Notes: generated by a model not told the origin, from the sequence alone. A stretch of DNA of 64,000 nucleotides from Tetranychus cinnabarinus (GCA_022266195.1 WHVY01000004.1:9131501-9195500), one strand, 5' to 3'. Shown: positions 1 to 13,000, counted from the first letter of the stretch. A program made the numbers and translations.

Positions 1-61
1 CTCCAAATTTCAATCCCTTGAGCTCCATTATCTTCTCGTTTTTGTCCAATGTTGAAAAAGT
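1..61 (-). CDS. possible partial exon at left edge
   Basis: On the minus strand a good acceptor (T-rich tract then TTTCAG) ends at about position 62. It is followed by a frame that stays open to the window edge and reads TFSTLDKNEKIMELKGLKFG. A donor-like GTAAGT lies upstream on the same strand near 130, so an intron of roughly 70 nt could precede it. The piece is too short to identify, and the upstream exon frame is not convincing. It could be chance. Confidence 0.2.
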
Positions 62-1720
62 CTGAAATAAATGAGTAATAAAAGTGGAATTAATATCTCA
101 ATATTTGATTGTTGGTGGTTGATAAACTTACATGTTCATATTCAAAATTTGCTGCCACTCAAATTGCGCTGCGAAATACATACTGCCAGAAATAATCAGC
201 TGAGTAAAGTTGAGAGGTAAATTAAGAGATGTATTAATTGAATTACCTTGTAGTGTTTAATTATTAACAGTTTTGGACGTAAATAAAAGCTATGACCAAT
301 GGTGAGGGAAATAAATTTGATTACAATGTAACATCTATTTGAGTTGACTTAACATGTTCAAATCATTAAATATGTATTCAGCCATTATACTTTTGTTTCA
401 TCATCAAATTGAGCCAGAAACTTGGGTTAACTTAATTTTGTAGTCATTAATCTCAAACCAACAGTATTGAAAGTTTGTACGAAGGCTGTAATAGGCAATC
501 ACAATTAGGTGTAATTTGTTGATTAATTAGCAATAAGCTTTTCATTCCTAACATCACCACAATGACGAGTAATCAGCTTTCTCGTATCACCCAGAGTGAA
601 ATAATTTTTCCTTAAAACCAGAGTCACTCATACTATTGGTTACCAGAATTAAGAAAACAGCAATGAATCAATTCCTTCCAGTATTTCTTTCCAGTAACTT
701 CCACTAGCAATTGAGTCGTCCAGACATTCAATCATATTGATGAGCATTTTCCGTTAAAGCTGTTAAAGGCTGATTGAGGTAGAAATTAAATGATGTATGC
801 GTAAAACACTGTGTAATACAATATAAAAGTAAAGCCTTTCAGATATCAACAGTCAGGTTGAATAACATGTACCAAATGAAGAGAAGAATCAATATGGTGA
901 TTGAAGAACGACCTTAAAACACATTGTTGAATAAGAGTTGATAAAAAATATTATCAGATTGATATGGAAAATGAATTTACAATTTTTCTCCAATCAATTT
1001 TCTCACAGTCAAACACAAATATTGGCAAACTGTTCTTTCAAAGAAAAAGATTCTTGAAAGATTTTTGCAATTTAAAAGAAAACAATTACAATTTGTCAAC
1101 TATTATAAATCTTGATTGATGTTGAGGTTCACATGATCGATTCTTTAGCACCGGAAATCACTGATTGACAAAATCTACCCTCACAGGTCTAGAAAAATAA
1201 ATTCAAAAATGATGATCTAAGGAGCATTTGAATGTAAAAACCGTTAAAAAGGTTTATCATATTAGAAGACAAAGAAAATGAACGCTGACTTGTAAGACAA
1301 TTTTTCCACTCTTTATTTTTCAACTAAAGCTCACTATCTTTTAGCAAAGCAGTGAGCTAATGCTTTCAACAGTAAAATTTAATCGCCTTGTTTATGCTAA
1401 ACGACCATTAAAATTTTTAATTAAAATTTGCTAAATCACTTGTGTTGACAACAAATTATCATTGGTTAACATGTTCGGATTATTTGTAATGGATTAACTG
1501 GTTTATCTTTTGGTGAAAAGCATTGGAAAAATCAAGGGTAAGTTCTGCTAACAAGTATTCAATTCTGTCGTTTTTAACCTAACTTCAGCTGATAATTTTT
1601 GCCAAAAATATATTTTATTATGGCTTTTTCACGATGTACAAATTCTGAAAATGATCACATAAATCCGTTAGTCTAGGCCTAATATATTTTCACACCTAAT
1701 GTTATGTCACTATTCGAGCA
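62..1720. other. intergenic, no gene seen
   Basis: AT-rich DNA without an open frame or repeat that I can support. A donor-like GTAAGT at 1538 with acceptors at 1753 or 1759 could form a 5-prime UTR intron of the channel gene that follows. Confidence 0.4.
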
Positions 1721-1806
1721 TTGATATTGTTTTGTTTTCTCTTTTTGTTAGATTCAGGTTACTCTGAAATTTTGGGTTGTTTCCTGGATTATTTAAAGAT
1801 TAAAGT

Positions 1807-3240
1807 ATGGCTAACTTTTCCAATTTGGTTTCTGTTAAAAGGGATATCTATCGTAAATCGAAACAAGATTCAAAAGAAAGTGTGGATAACAAACATACCT
1901 TGGTAATCTCTTCCTCACCACCTCCTATTGTTTATGGCAAAGACAAATCATATGTTACACAATCAACAAACCTTCATACTTACATCATCCTTTTATGCTA
2001 TCTTGGTGCTTTGATTCAAGGAGCTACAATTTTTAGTAAATATCTGAAATATCCGACGACTAATACAGTTTACATCGAGCGTCCAACAAAAACTGAGCTA
2101 CCTTCTATCTCATTATGCTTCTTCTATTCTTTGGATGAATTTCAGAATACCACAGTTGAAGATGGTGTCGAACATTATCCTTTAAAGCTGTCCGAGATTA
2201 ATGAGCGTTTACCTAAGATTAACGAGTGGATTCTCGATTGTAATGTTCTTAACAATAACAGCTATCAATATGAACCTTGTCTAAATTTATGGAACTATTA
2301 TGTTGAATATTTGTCGCTCTATTCCAAGTGCTATTCTTATTTTGAAAGTTTGATGCCACAGATCTTTTATGATAGTCAATTCGTCATGGGAAAATGGATG
2401 ATGGAGGTGAAATTTAACATTTCAGTTATAAAAAGCAAACGGATCGGTATTTATATCACGCACACTTATGCTGAACTAGAAGAGTCTCTTGGCAATCCAA
2501 GTTTTCTGCAATTTGATACAGTTGAAAACAATCAAGCTGGTGTAACATTCCAAAATACAGTAGTTGATCGTCTTGCGCCTCCATACAATACGAGTTGCCG
2601 TTACTATGAACATGAACCCTGTAACCACCCTAAAACCTGCACGAGGCATTGTGTTATGAATATGTCTTATGACAATTATCATTCATGGTTTTCTCGGAGT
2701 TATGTAAAACTGGAACCTAGGTACATGGATGGTCACTTTACTAATCGCTCAGAAAAAGAAATGTTCAAAAATTGCTCAGACAAATATTCTGAACCACCAT
2801 GTCACGACTACTATTACCTAGCAATTTTAACTAGTGCGTTCAAATCAGAGATACTAGAAAATGATACATTCCAACTGTCTATGGCATACCCAATAGCACC
2901 TAAAACTCAAGTAGTTTTTCAACCTGCGGCAAAACTCATGGATACCCTGTGTTTGTTTGGTGGCCAGTTTTACCTGTGGACCAGTATTTCACTACTTGTG
3001 GTGATAAGTTTATTATCATGGAAATTTGAGAATTATTTCAATAATGTATCGAATGACATGATGCTAAAGAGAAATAGTAAATTGAGTCACAATCTCAAAA
3101 CTTGTATTTCCAACGCTCAGCTAAGACCTAAAGTTTCTGTCATTTCAAAGGCCGCAGAAGATGATGCAAAATTTAAAACAGTTAGACTCAATAAATTTAC
3201 ATCACATGGTTTATCGACGCTGATGTCACCAGAAGGATAG
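1807..3240 (+). CDS. DEG/ENaC (pickpocket-like) sodium channel subunit
   Basis: Single-exon 477-residue protein with degenerin/epithelial sodium channel topology. It has a cytosolic N-terminus, TM1 at about 58-77 followed by a TELPSISLCF segment (the family's post-TM1 FPAVTIC-like region), and a long extracellular loop with many cysteines and N-glycosylation sequons. TM2 is at about 383-403, then a basic cytosolic tail. The family forms trimeric cation channels in sensory and epithelial membranes. The pre-TM2 glycines are present (LFGG), but the pore G/SxS filter position reads W-T-S, so conductance may be unusual. The ATG at 1807 is the first in frame that gives a normal N-terminus. Mites of the Tetranychus type are known to have a greatly expanded ENaC family. 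An AATAAA lies at 3760, about 520 nt past the stop. Subfamily is not assigned. Confidence 0.85.
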   Translation: MANFSNLVSVKRDIYRKSKQDSKESVDNKHTLVISSSPPPIVYGKDKSYVTQSTNLHTYIILLCYLGALIQGATIFSKYLKYPTTNTVYIERPTKTELPSISLCFFYSLDEFQNTTVEDGVEHYPLKLSEINERLPKINEWILDCNVLNNNSYQYEPCLNLWNYYVEYLSLYSKCYSYFESLMPQIFYDSQFVMGKWMMEVKFNISVIKSKRIGIYITHTYAELEESLGNPSFLQFDTVENNQAGVTFQNTVVDRLAPPYNTSCRYYEHEPCNHPKTCTRHCVMNMSYDNYHSWFSRSYVKLEPRYMDGHFTNRSEKEMFKNCSDKYSEPPCHDYYYLAILTSAFKSEILENDTFQLSMAYPIAPKTQVVFQPAAKLMDTLCLFGGQFYLWTSISLLVVISLLSWKFENYFNNVSNDMMLKRNSKLSHNLKTCISNAQLRPKVSVISKAAEDDAKFKTVRLNKFTSHGLSTLMSPEG

Positions 3241-4074
3241 CTCTAAAAAATTATATTATTTTCTTCATTTGAATTGTGTGAATCATTAGTGGTTAACACA
3301 TCCGCTATCCTGATTATCATGGAAGTAGATCTCAACATCTTGATCATTTATACTGGTTCACTTCCCTTAGAATAGTTAATTAGATAATGCTAGATAATCA
3401 TGTAACTTGGACAATTCCCCTTGACAAAGCTTTGGATAATGAATCATTGGTTTCGTTGATTCACCTCATAATTGTTGGAACAGTTAACTAGGTATGCATT
3501 TAATACATTTTATAACAATCGTAAAAACACTGGTATATTTTACGATTGTTTAACAAATTTTCCAAAAACTAATTCCATTCTCATTTTCGTTGGTAGAGCA
3601 CGGGCATTGGATCTAGTTTATTTTTGTTCAACATTTTCCAAATTTTATTCACGGCTATTAGAGCTCATGAATAATGTTAATTTAATAGACAGTAATCAAA
3701 TTTTGGACTAACACAGATTTTGAAACAAATATCTGAAAGAGCATAAATTTTAAATTTGCAATAAAATATTGTTAATTTGAATGTTGAAATGTATCCTTCT
3801 ATTTAAAGGTTACTCTTCAGATATTGCTGCATTTTTTATTCAAATAAATCTGTTATATAAAAGGTGATCTTAATGGGTAATCAAAGTGATTTATTAACCA
3901 TAAGGTAATATGATTTATTCAATGTAAATGCACTCTTGAGCTTTGCTTCAAACCTATTCATACAACTTCATATTTTACTGATTAATGTTTCATCTTTACA
4001 TTAATATCGTAAGGGAACTTATATGTTAATTTGACACTTTCATATTATCTATTCCTCACTAATTTAGAGATTGT
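3241..4074. other. intergenic between convergent genes
   Basis: No convincing coding sequence. A frame at 3472-3711 begins with TTG and resembles nothing known. On the minus strand AATAAA motifs near 3893 and 3915 could serve arrestin polyadenylation, and on the plus strand one at 3760 could serve the channel gene. I searched this stretch for an arrestin C-domain on the minus strand and found none. Confidence 0.4.
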
Positions 4075-4758
4075 TTAAACCCAGTAATTGGACGATTGTG
4101 AACCCTTCATCGATTGCTATAAAAAGCACCAACAAAGTTAAAGTATTTATGAACGTTACCTTTGAGACAATAGATGAAGGTTGACGAGCACTGGGTGATG
4201 GAAGTGTATATTGTAATTTTCGGATGGCCATTGCAACTGAATTACGGCGTTGTGGTTTTTCAAGTTCATTGTCAGCAACAAACATTTTAACCTCATATTC
4301 AACTCCCAATGGTGGCCCTTGGTCTTCAGGTCCTGGTTGAAGAGTTACAGAGGGTGGAGCATTTTTGGGCAGTTGAAAGGTAAACGGATGAGCTGCTGAT
4401 CCCAATTTACGTAACAATTTGTCCTGCAGTTTGTTTAATGGTTGTGGTTCACTGTTGGATGTTTCATTAATTGTTTGCTGTTTACTTGGTGCAGGAGGAT
4501 AAACTTGCTCTAATGCCAAATATAGTTGACGGGAAAAGTGTAATCCCATAATTTCATCTTCTTCCCTTCCATAACGAAAGGTGGTCACTATTTGTCCAAA
4601 AACACGGCGACCTTTTAAATATTCTTCATCAACAACGACAACACCATCAATGGTATCCACATAATCACCGTGATCACCAAAATCTCGACTTCCAAGGTAA
4701 ACAGTTATCTTACCATTGGGAGCAGTTTTCTTGTACACTTTAACGGCAACAGCATAGG
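4075..4758 (-). CDS. arrestin, N-domain only (C-domain not found)
   Basis: The main exon (4758 down to 4160) encodes a clear arrestin N-domain: VKVYKKTAPNGKITVYLGSR, then a finger-loop region GREEDEIMGL, the PFTFQLP and VTLQPGPED motifs, and RNSVAMAIRKLQY containing the polar-core arginine. The FRYGREEDE segment is of insect visual-arrestin type. Arrestins bind phosphorylated GPCRs and end their signalling. An acceptor (CTGTTCCTAG) at 4759 suggests a tiny first coding exon upstream, not resolved here. The exon ends at SSIVSK, a normal arrestin boundary, with donor GTAACG at 4159. The only following exon I see (4116-4075, after a 43-nt intron) adds 13 residues, ending NYWV, and stops. The roughly 180-residue C-domain is missing. 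Either this is a truncated copy or the C-domain exons lie beyond recognition. Confidence 0.75.
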
Positions 4759-4879
4759 CTAGGAACAGAGATACAGGTACACTAATCATTTTGATTAAAG
4801 TCACTTTTAATTTAATCACTCGTAAATCAATTGAACCTAATTTTAAGTTGCTTTTTATTCACTCAGTTCAACTTGATTG

Positions 4880-5597
4880 ATGAACAAATTACGTTTCTTG
4901 GATTCTCCCAAATTCAATGTTTTTGCTTCTCCAAAGGTGAGTAAATTAAATTTAACTGATTACTTTTTCCACTTTACATTAACCTTTTTTTTGGTCTTCA
5001 ACAATTACAATGTAAAAATTAAATTTAATTTTGATCAACTAGTTTAAAGAGGTTAAATTTGATTCACTTTTTACTCTCATAACAAAAGGTAAACTATGGA
5101 AAAGTAACAGAAAAGATTAATTAGTGTTACAATTAAGATTGATTTGACAAATGAAGTTGCTTTTGAAAGAACAGAGTCGGGAAAATGATTAGGTGAAGGA
5201 GGAGGAAAAGAGGAGGATGATGATGATGATGTAAAAAGGATACAGTGAGCTATAAAATCTATTGATAAGTTTTCATCATCATAGTGTCGACGATTATCAT
5301 AATTGTAGGTAAATCACTGTCAACATTGATTCTAAATTCATCTCGTCTAATCATCTTTCACTTTTCATCCCTTCGTCGCTCATTTTAATCATCGTATTAA
5401 ACATCTTCAACATTACCTGTCCTCTGTTTCATAATTTACGTCTATTTTTGTACTTTAAGTCCTTACTAAGTACTAATTTTTGTCTCTTTCTTCTCTGTCT
5501 TTTAACTTTTTTTCAGGTAAACTTTGCAGTCAAATTTATTGATGAAATTGAAAAGGCACATTGGAAACCATATGAATGGCTTAATCGAGAAACTTAA
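4880..5597 (+). CDS. small two-exon protein, unknown
   Basis: Exon 1 (4880-4936) starts at ATG and ends exactly at a strong donor, AAG|GTGAGT. Exon 2 (5517-5597) follows a long T-rich tract ending TTTCAG. The joined frame encodes 45 residues, beginning MNKLRFLDSPKFNVFASPK and ending EKAHWKPYEWLNRET, and closes with TAA. No membrane segment is seen. The 580-nt intron contains a short (GAT)n run. It is divergent from the arrestin gene, and the space between them is under 130 bp, so a shared promoter is possible. I do not recognise the family. It is supported only by clean splice signals and a protein-like composition. Confidence 0.4.
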
Positions 5598-7640
5598 TAA
5601 GGTTTCTTAACAACCAATAAGATTACTATTCATCTTGATTATTCATTTGATTTTGATTCTGATGATGCACACCAAATTAACAATTTATACGGACTCTTTC
5701 CTAAGTTAGTGTTGGTTTGCTGATGAAATCACTGATCACTTGAAAAAATATGGACACAAGGATCACAGTAAAGTTTTATAGTTATTGATGGCAATCATTA
5801 CAATAATGAGATATAATTATGAAAACCTATGATGATGACTTAATGATGGTAATGGTGAGCACAATGATGACTTTGATGGCTAAAGTTAATGGTAATGATT
5901 GAAATGGGTTACAAACAATTGAATTTGTGTTATTAATTTCTGTTAATCCTTTTATTTTTACACAGAAATGATGGAAACTAATGGTTATGGATCAAGCTGC
6001 AAGTTTAACTTTTACAAATTGTATCCAGTCGTGTAAACAGCAAAGTTGGTCAAATTGGTTTACTTTTCTTCAACAATCTGTTGATTGTATTGGGAATCAC
6101 GCTGATGAAGCTGTTGTTGCTAATTTTATCTATCATGTTCACCAAATTTACAAGAGTAAAAGTGGTTCATTCACTAAAGCAAAGCACAAATGAAAAACAA
6201 AGAGCAACTTACAGGGAAAGGATGGATTACAATTGGATTGAAAGCAGAACAAGCAATGAAGATGATAAAGATAGAGATGATAACGAAGGAGAAGACTTTT
6301 TGCCGCTCATCTATTTTTCTTCGTATCTCAAGAAATGATAAAAAATTGTGAACATTGTGTTGAGGATAATATGAGGGAAAAATAAGATGATGAAAAGAGA
6401 GTTTCTGTTGAACATGTTGGAGGAAAAAAAAGTTCTGATTCAACTCAGCTCAACCATGATTCCATTCATCAGCTCTTTCTTTATCTTCATCCCTTCTCTC
6501 AGCCTGCAGGTTAACTTTGGCTAAATTATTCACCAAACCCTCTCTTCCAGAAACTAAACTCCCTGTGAATTTATCAACTTGTTTATTTATCCATTTGTTT
6601 TGCTTGTTCTCATCATATTATGAGGCAAACAAATTACTCATGTTTATCATCAACAGATGATTGTACACTTGAAGGGTTAATCAAAAGGCGCCACTTGAAT
6701 CAAAATGTAAACTTGAAAGAACGAAATTGTTTGATTACAGAAATTGTAAACAAAATTAATCAAATCTATTGAACAAGCTGAAAATGAATGTGAAAAGTAA
6801 AACAAAAAAAAGGTTAAAAAACCCAAAATAGATTATTGAACATTAGGTTCAACTTTATTTAGACTGTTGCCATCAAATAATTGGATTTGATTGAAATGAT
6901 TTTACTCTTGATTGTTAATGTAATGAAAACCCTTGCAATACACAAAAAAGCAAAATTAAGCTAATATGGTTGATACAAATCTGTATATATAAACATTGTA
7001 TTTATCCAACTTGTTTCATCTGCTTCTTTCACCTTCACTCATTCATACCATGAACGCACAGATGATATTACATTTTATATCCATCAGAATAATAAGATCT
7101 CAATATTATCAACCAATTACTTTTTTTCCTACCTTTACCTTTAATCTTTCATTTTTACTTCTTTTTTTTCATATCTCATCATTGTAAATGTATAACTATT
7201 AGTTTTATTTGATATTTGATTGAGTATAGTTGATTTGCTGAGTCCTTTTTTTCAATTATCATCAAGTTATATTTATCAATCTATTATTTTCTCCCTGAAA
7301 TCATGATCATTTCTTGTTATCAATTCTGTCTTTTCTACCTTTCAGAGTAAATATTTGACAACATTTAGAGTTGACAACTTTCAAGTGTATCAATTGCTCG
7401 TTTCAATCGGTTGGATAAACAATCAAACTTCGTGATTAAATATGATTTCGTGATGGTTAATTGAAAATTTGAAGTTACTTTAGTTTTAAGTTTTTTTCCT
7501 TAATCATTAAGTGAAACTAGAGGCGGCTGTGATTGAGTCATGATGGCAAATTTGTCTCCACTAAGCACAATAAATTCAATTTCATTTCAAGACTCAATGA
7601 AAAAATCATTGTCAATGATAAAAGCTAAAAATAAAAATAT
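5598..7640. other. intergenic, weak open frames only
   Basis: AT-rich with scattered GAT/ATC triplet runs. A 70-residue frame at 5981-6193 (starting MVMDQAASLTFTNC) follows a possible acceptor, TTTTTACACAG at about 5966, and could be a small exon, but I have no homology for it. ATG at 6456 opens a short hydrophobic peptide without a convincing second exon. Confidence 0.3.
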
Positions 7641-7649
7641 AATCTAGTT

Positions 7650-8960
7650 TTAACTTTGAAAGCGATTTCATCAAAAGCTTGCGATCATAGAAATTTCCAA
7701 TCTCTAAAATGTTTTTCAGTTCAACCTACAGTTAGTCAGGTCACAACTCTCAACTCAAAAGTCAAAGTTTTGGCATTTATTAATCAACCAACAATAAAAC
7801 ATAGTGGCATCAAACTAAACAAAATAAGCTTTCCTTCACAATGCTTTAAATTGTGTTCTCACCACACTGTTGTAACACGACTTGCTTAGGGACCTGAATT
7901 CATGTCTACCTAATTCTGTCGCTTTAGTCAACTCATGAAAATCTTTTGGTCGTAGAATTTCTTTTAGAACCCTTTCCGTTTAGACATCATTTTGACACAC
8001 ACTGACTGATCGTAAAGTCTCTATCACTGTAGTAGGGTACAAACGATATCAATCGGCATCGAAAAGACACAAGTTCATTTTGAAAAACTATCATCAGAAT
8101 CAGAAATCTTTAGCTTTTGTCCAGTTTTGTATCGTTCCGTATTTCAATATCCTGCTACAATTGTTCTTGGTCTTGATCTTGTATTTGGTGTAATATTTAC
8201 GAAGATGTTTCTCGGAAAAATTAAAACAAACAGAGATCAAAACAAGAAACAAACTGGAAGAACAAAGTTGAGAACGAAAAGTACAAACTAAGAAATTAAA
8301 GAGATTTTGATAAATATGCGCTTTTGCATTGATTTCTTGGATTATTTTAGATAGATAATAGTATAGTCAACCTGACTCTTTAAGCATATAACTGTGAATC
8401 GACTTCTGTTTCTGCCTCACAAGCTTTAAATTTCTTATTAAACACAGAAAAATCTATTTGCATTGGCTTTTCTACGACGAAATGCGGGACAATTGTTTTG
8501 TTTTGTTCTTCCAGTACGAATTGTTCCACAATCCTGGAGACCAGTATTTTTTTTCGGAGTTGAGAGTTGAACCTTTGTTTGCTGTAGAAGCAGAAAATCG
8601 ATTCCATTTGTTGAATCAAAAAGTTTCTCTAATGGACAATCTTTGCCAAAGTTGGATTTAAAGTTGTAACTTTGGTCAGTTGAGGCACCAGATTTTACCA
8701 ACTTTTTACTCTTTACCCAAAAGACGCAGATTCACATATAATCCAACAATAAACCATCAAACTGAACAACCAAAAACGTTTTTCTCTCAAACACAATGCT
8801 AAAAAATACAGATTCTACATTTCCCTCATTATGTTTAAACGAGAATTGCTCATTAACCCCAATTCTGATACAGCCCTGAATATTTATCAGGACATGTAGC
8901 CAATCATGGCTTTCAAGCTGTGTCAAAAATTTTCTTAGAATCCTTTCCGCTTAGCTACAA
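7650..8960. repeat. decayed copies of the foldback unit family
   Basis: The stretch 8530-8660 aligns by eye with the 673-bp unit of the foldback arrays. Shared features are the GTTGAGA tract, the CCATTTGTTGAAT / CCATTGGTGCTAAT region and the ATGGACAATCTT / ATGGACAGTTAC region. The minus-strand reading KDCPLEKLFDSTNG parallels NCPSDELFISTNG in fresher units. The blocks 7730-8000 and 8680-8960 also resemble each other, for example TCCTTTCCGCTTAG against CCCTTTCCGTTTAG. They are old and heavily diverged. Confidence 0.5.
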
Positions 8961-10019
8961 TTTTTACACAAACTTCATGTTTTGACTTTATATTATTGTA
9001 TATTGTTTATCTAATATATTGTATGGATGTATAGATTGAAATAAACTTGTCCAATTTTCGAGTCGATTATCTCATTTGTTTCTTATCTTATGAATCGAAA
9101 AATTAAAGTGAATTAGCTTGAAACTCTATTAGGAGAGAAAAGGTATTTTCTCGGTGAACTTTTGCTTGACATTATTCAGCATCTGAATATATTCATCTGT
9201 GAAACCTTTCATAATAGCTGCTCATGAAATGGCAATGTTAAAGTGATTCATTTCTTAAGGGAAAACGGTAGTTCATACATTTTTGTTTCATTCATTTCTG
9301 AAGGCAACTTTCAGTTGACTATTTAACGTTGATTATCATGGAAATGTTTCACAAGAAGAAAAGTGTTTTTCATGGAAATATTTTCATTCCATTAGTGATG
9401 CTTATTGGCTTCTTCTTCTTCATTTTCCTACAAAAACTCTTCATCTGTTTGCCTTTCTTCATGTTTTTCTTCTTGCTCATCTTTTCTATTATTTATCATT
9501 TTTCTGTTTTTCTCGTCCTTTTCCCGATGTTTTTGCATTTATAATGGCTCAAGATTTGATTCAACAGTTAGATCAACAGTTATTGTACTAAATATTTCAA
9601 CATTTAATATTATCAAATTCAATATCGAATATTGAGATTGTAAAATGTATGTCAATCAAGTCTGACAGTTGAACAGAAAACAGATTGAAAAGGTTGACAT
9701 TCTGTTTAACCTTATTTTACGTTGTCAATCTTGATTCAATGAATTAACAATCATGATCGATATTCAAATGAATTTACAGAGAAAATAATTACGAGTTGAT
9801 TTGTTAACAGCTCCTGTAAGCCTCTCATCCTGCTGTATCAATTTACTTGATTTGAGTCGGTTGCTACTAAAAAGCCACCATTATATCATTCATGCATAAT
9901 ATCAAACAAACAGGACAGAAAGGGTTGAAATGAATTTCTTTCAAGTTTAGTCTCTGCTGGTTTACAAGGGAAATAAAAACTGAATGAATTTTAGCGATTT
10001 AAAGGTTTATATAACCCAT
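8961..10019. other. intergenic with CTT-rich low-complexity tract
   Basis: A pyrimidine-rich run (TTCTTCTTC) at 9405-9545 produces two spurious hydrophobic open frames. Nothing else can be supported. Confidence 0.4.
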
Positions 10020-13000
10020 ATTTTTCGAGAAAAGCGAGTTCGAAGTTAAAACTTCGATCACCTTTTATTAAGCTATGGAAGCAGCTTTTTTCATGAAACT
10101 TATTATGCAAATCTAACTTTTGTTATTCTACCAGGACATCTATTCATTTTAAGAAATAAAACTTTTATTTTTCTTTAAAATAGAATAATTCGATTTTTAG
10201 TTTAATCGACTTCGTTCTATGACCATGAGAATTACCGATTTTAAACTTATCATAAGACCATAAAAGTAGTCCTTTAACATTATGAATTGAATACGGCTAT
10301 CAAATTATCAACGGTTCTCTTGATCTTGGCCATTGACGATAAAACTTTGAACCTCGATACTTAGAGAATGGCATTACCTAAAACCGTGTTTCTTTCATCA
10401 ATTTATCTCTTTACTGATTAATAATGCAATACTGTACAATTGCTTTACATTAAAGCATTTGAGTCATATTGTTTGGCCTTTGAATGAACTATCAACAACT
10501 TATTTAACAAAACAAACACTTTTTAACTCATTTCTTGGTATATAAACCAATTTTCTGGTTTAACTTAAAACTGAAAAACAAAAGATAATGCTAGAGACTC
10601 GAACGTTTAAGGCAAGGGTTGAGACTGAAATAGGTTGTAGGAACATAAAAATTGAGTCCATTGGTGCTAATAAATAGTTCATCTGATGGACAGTTACCGA
10701 GAAAATCGAGTTGAAAGCTAAAACTTCGATCGCTTTTTGCGCAATTATGGAAGTAGCTTTTTTCATGAAACTTATTTAACTGGTGTGACTTTTAATGATC
10801 TACCAGAAAATGTATTCATTTTAAGAAATAGAACTTTTCTTTGTCTGTAAAATAGAATAGTTCGATTTTTAGTTTTACCGATCTCATTCTATGACCATAA
10901 GAATAAGCGAATTGAAACTTATTATAAGACCATAAATATTGTTCCTTAACATCATGGATTAAATAAGTTTATCAAATATGCAACGGTTCTCTTGATTTTG
11001 CTCATTAGTCTTAGAACTTTGTGACTCAATATTTCGAGAATGGTCTCACTTACAATAATGATTCTTTCACCAATTTGATTCTTACTAATTAATGAATCAA
11101 TTAAATCTATTAACTTTTTCATGCGTGAATTTGGGTCATGATTTTTGGGTTTTAAATGAACTATCAACCACTTATTTAACAAAACAAACTCATCTAAACA
11201 CATATCTTGGTAAATAAACCAATTTTCTGGTTAATCGTACAACTAAAGTGCAAAAAGTAATGCTAGAGACACAAACATTTCATTTACGGATTGAGACTGA
11301 AAAAGGTTCGTAGGGACATAAAAACCGAGTCTATTGGTGCTAATAAATAATTAATCTGATGGACAGTTACCGATAAAATCGCGTTGGAAGCTGAAACTTC
11401 GATCGCTTTTTATTGAGCTATGGAAGCAGCTTTTTTCATGAAACTAATTTTGAAGATCTAACTTTTGCTTAACAACCCGAAAATTAATATATTCTGAGAA
11501 AAAACGCTTTCTGTTTCTGTAAAACAGATCAAGTTTGTATTTAAGTTAAACCGATCGCTTTCTTTGACCATAAGGGTTAGCGAGCAGAAACTTATTATTA
11601 GTCCATAAAAATTGTCGCTTCACATTAAGGATTAAATACTTGGATCGACCATTCACTTGATTTTGGCTATTTGTCTTAAAACTTTGCGACTCAATATCTC
11701 GACAATGGCATTCCCTACAACCATCGTTCTTTTCAAAACATTAGATTTTATTATGGCTTATAACATGATATGATCGAATACCAAATAAAATCTGAGTTAA
11801 TTCATTTAAGAATAAATATCCTGGGGAAGCATCGGGTTTGTGGTTCGTAAACATTCAATTTTTGAAAATCAAGTCTCAAAACTGAAAACCTAAAGAATAC
11901 AAAGCTATAACTTTTTTCGTGGTATCTTGAGTGCTCTTATATTCCAGTATACTATAACCCATTATGATATCTAATGCTTGACCAACAATGATGGTTATAA
12001 GTTCGGCATTTCCTCGACTATTGAGGCTTGAAGTTTTAAGGCCGATGGCCAAAAAGAAAGAGAACTATTGTTAAATTGTTGAATGTATTTAATCCATGCT
12101 GTGAAACAATTTTTATGGGCTAAGAATACGTTTCAGCTCGCTAATACTTATGGTCATAGAATGAGGTCGGTTAAATTAGCAAACGAACTAATATATTTTA
12201 CAGAAAAATAAAAGTTTTATTTCTCCAAATAAATACATATTCTGATAGATCATCAAAAGTTAGTTTTGAATAATGAGCTTCATGAAAAAATTTGCTTTCA
12301 TTATTGTACAAAAAACGATCGAAGTTTCAGCTTTGACTTCGATTTTCTCGGTAATTGTCCATCAGAGGAATTATTTATTAGTACCAATGGACGTAGTTTT
12401 CATGTCCCTTCAAACCCTCGAAAGTCTCAACTCTTTCCGCAAATTTTCGAGTCTCTAGCATTACTTTTTGTATTTCAGTTGTAACTTTAACCAGAAAATT
12501 GGTTATGATACCTAGAAATGGATTGAGTTGAGTTTGTTTTGTTAAATAAGTTGTTGATAGTTCATTTAAAACCACAATCATGACCCAAGTTCCCGAATGA
12601 ACAGTTATTATATTGAATTGAATTATTAATTAGTAAACAATCAAATTGGTGAAAGAATCTTTATTGTAAGTGGCCATTCTCGAAATATTGAGTCACAACG
12701 TTTTAAGACTAATGGCCAAAATCAAAAGAACTGTTTTTAAATGCTCAAAATTATTCACTCCATGCTGTTAAGGGACAATTTTTATGGACTTGTAATAAGT
12801 TTCAGATCGATAATTCTTATGGTCATAGAATGAGGTCGATTTAACTAAAAATCGGACTAAGCTATTTTACATAAAAAGAAAAGTTTTATTTCTAAAAATG
12901 AACAAATTTTTTGGTACAGTCAATATTCCCAAAATGAGACTATCTCAAAATGAGACGTTGTCAAGGTTACTAATTAAATAACGTTGTTTTTTTCAAAAAA

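Noticed and set aside
1721..1906. 61-codon frame overlapping the channel start
   Set aside because: Shadow frame; the ENaC frame is clearly the coding one.
4064..4819. 251-residue minus frame as a membrane protein (Tim21-like) with a hydrophobic N-terminus
   Set aside because: The hydrophobic ends fall in predicted introns; the centre is an arrestin N-domain.
10560..10766. 68-residue open frame, identical at 14461-14667 and 16868-17074, as a conserved gene
   Set aside because: It lies inside the 673-bp repeat, is kept identical only because those units are near-identical DNA, and is broken in diverged units.
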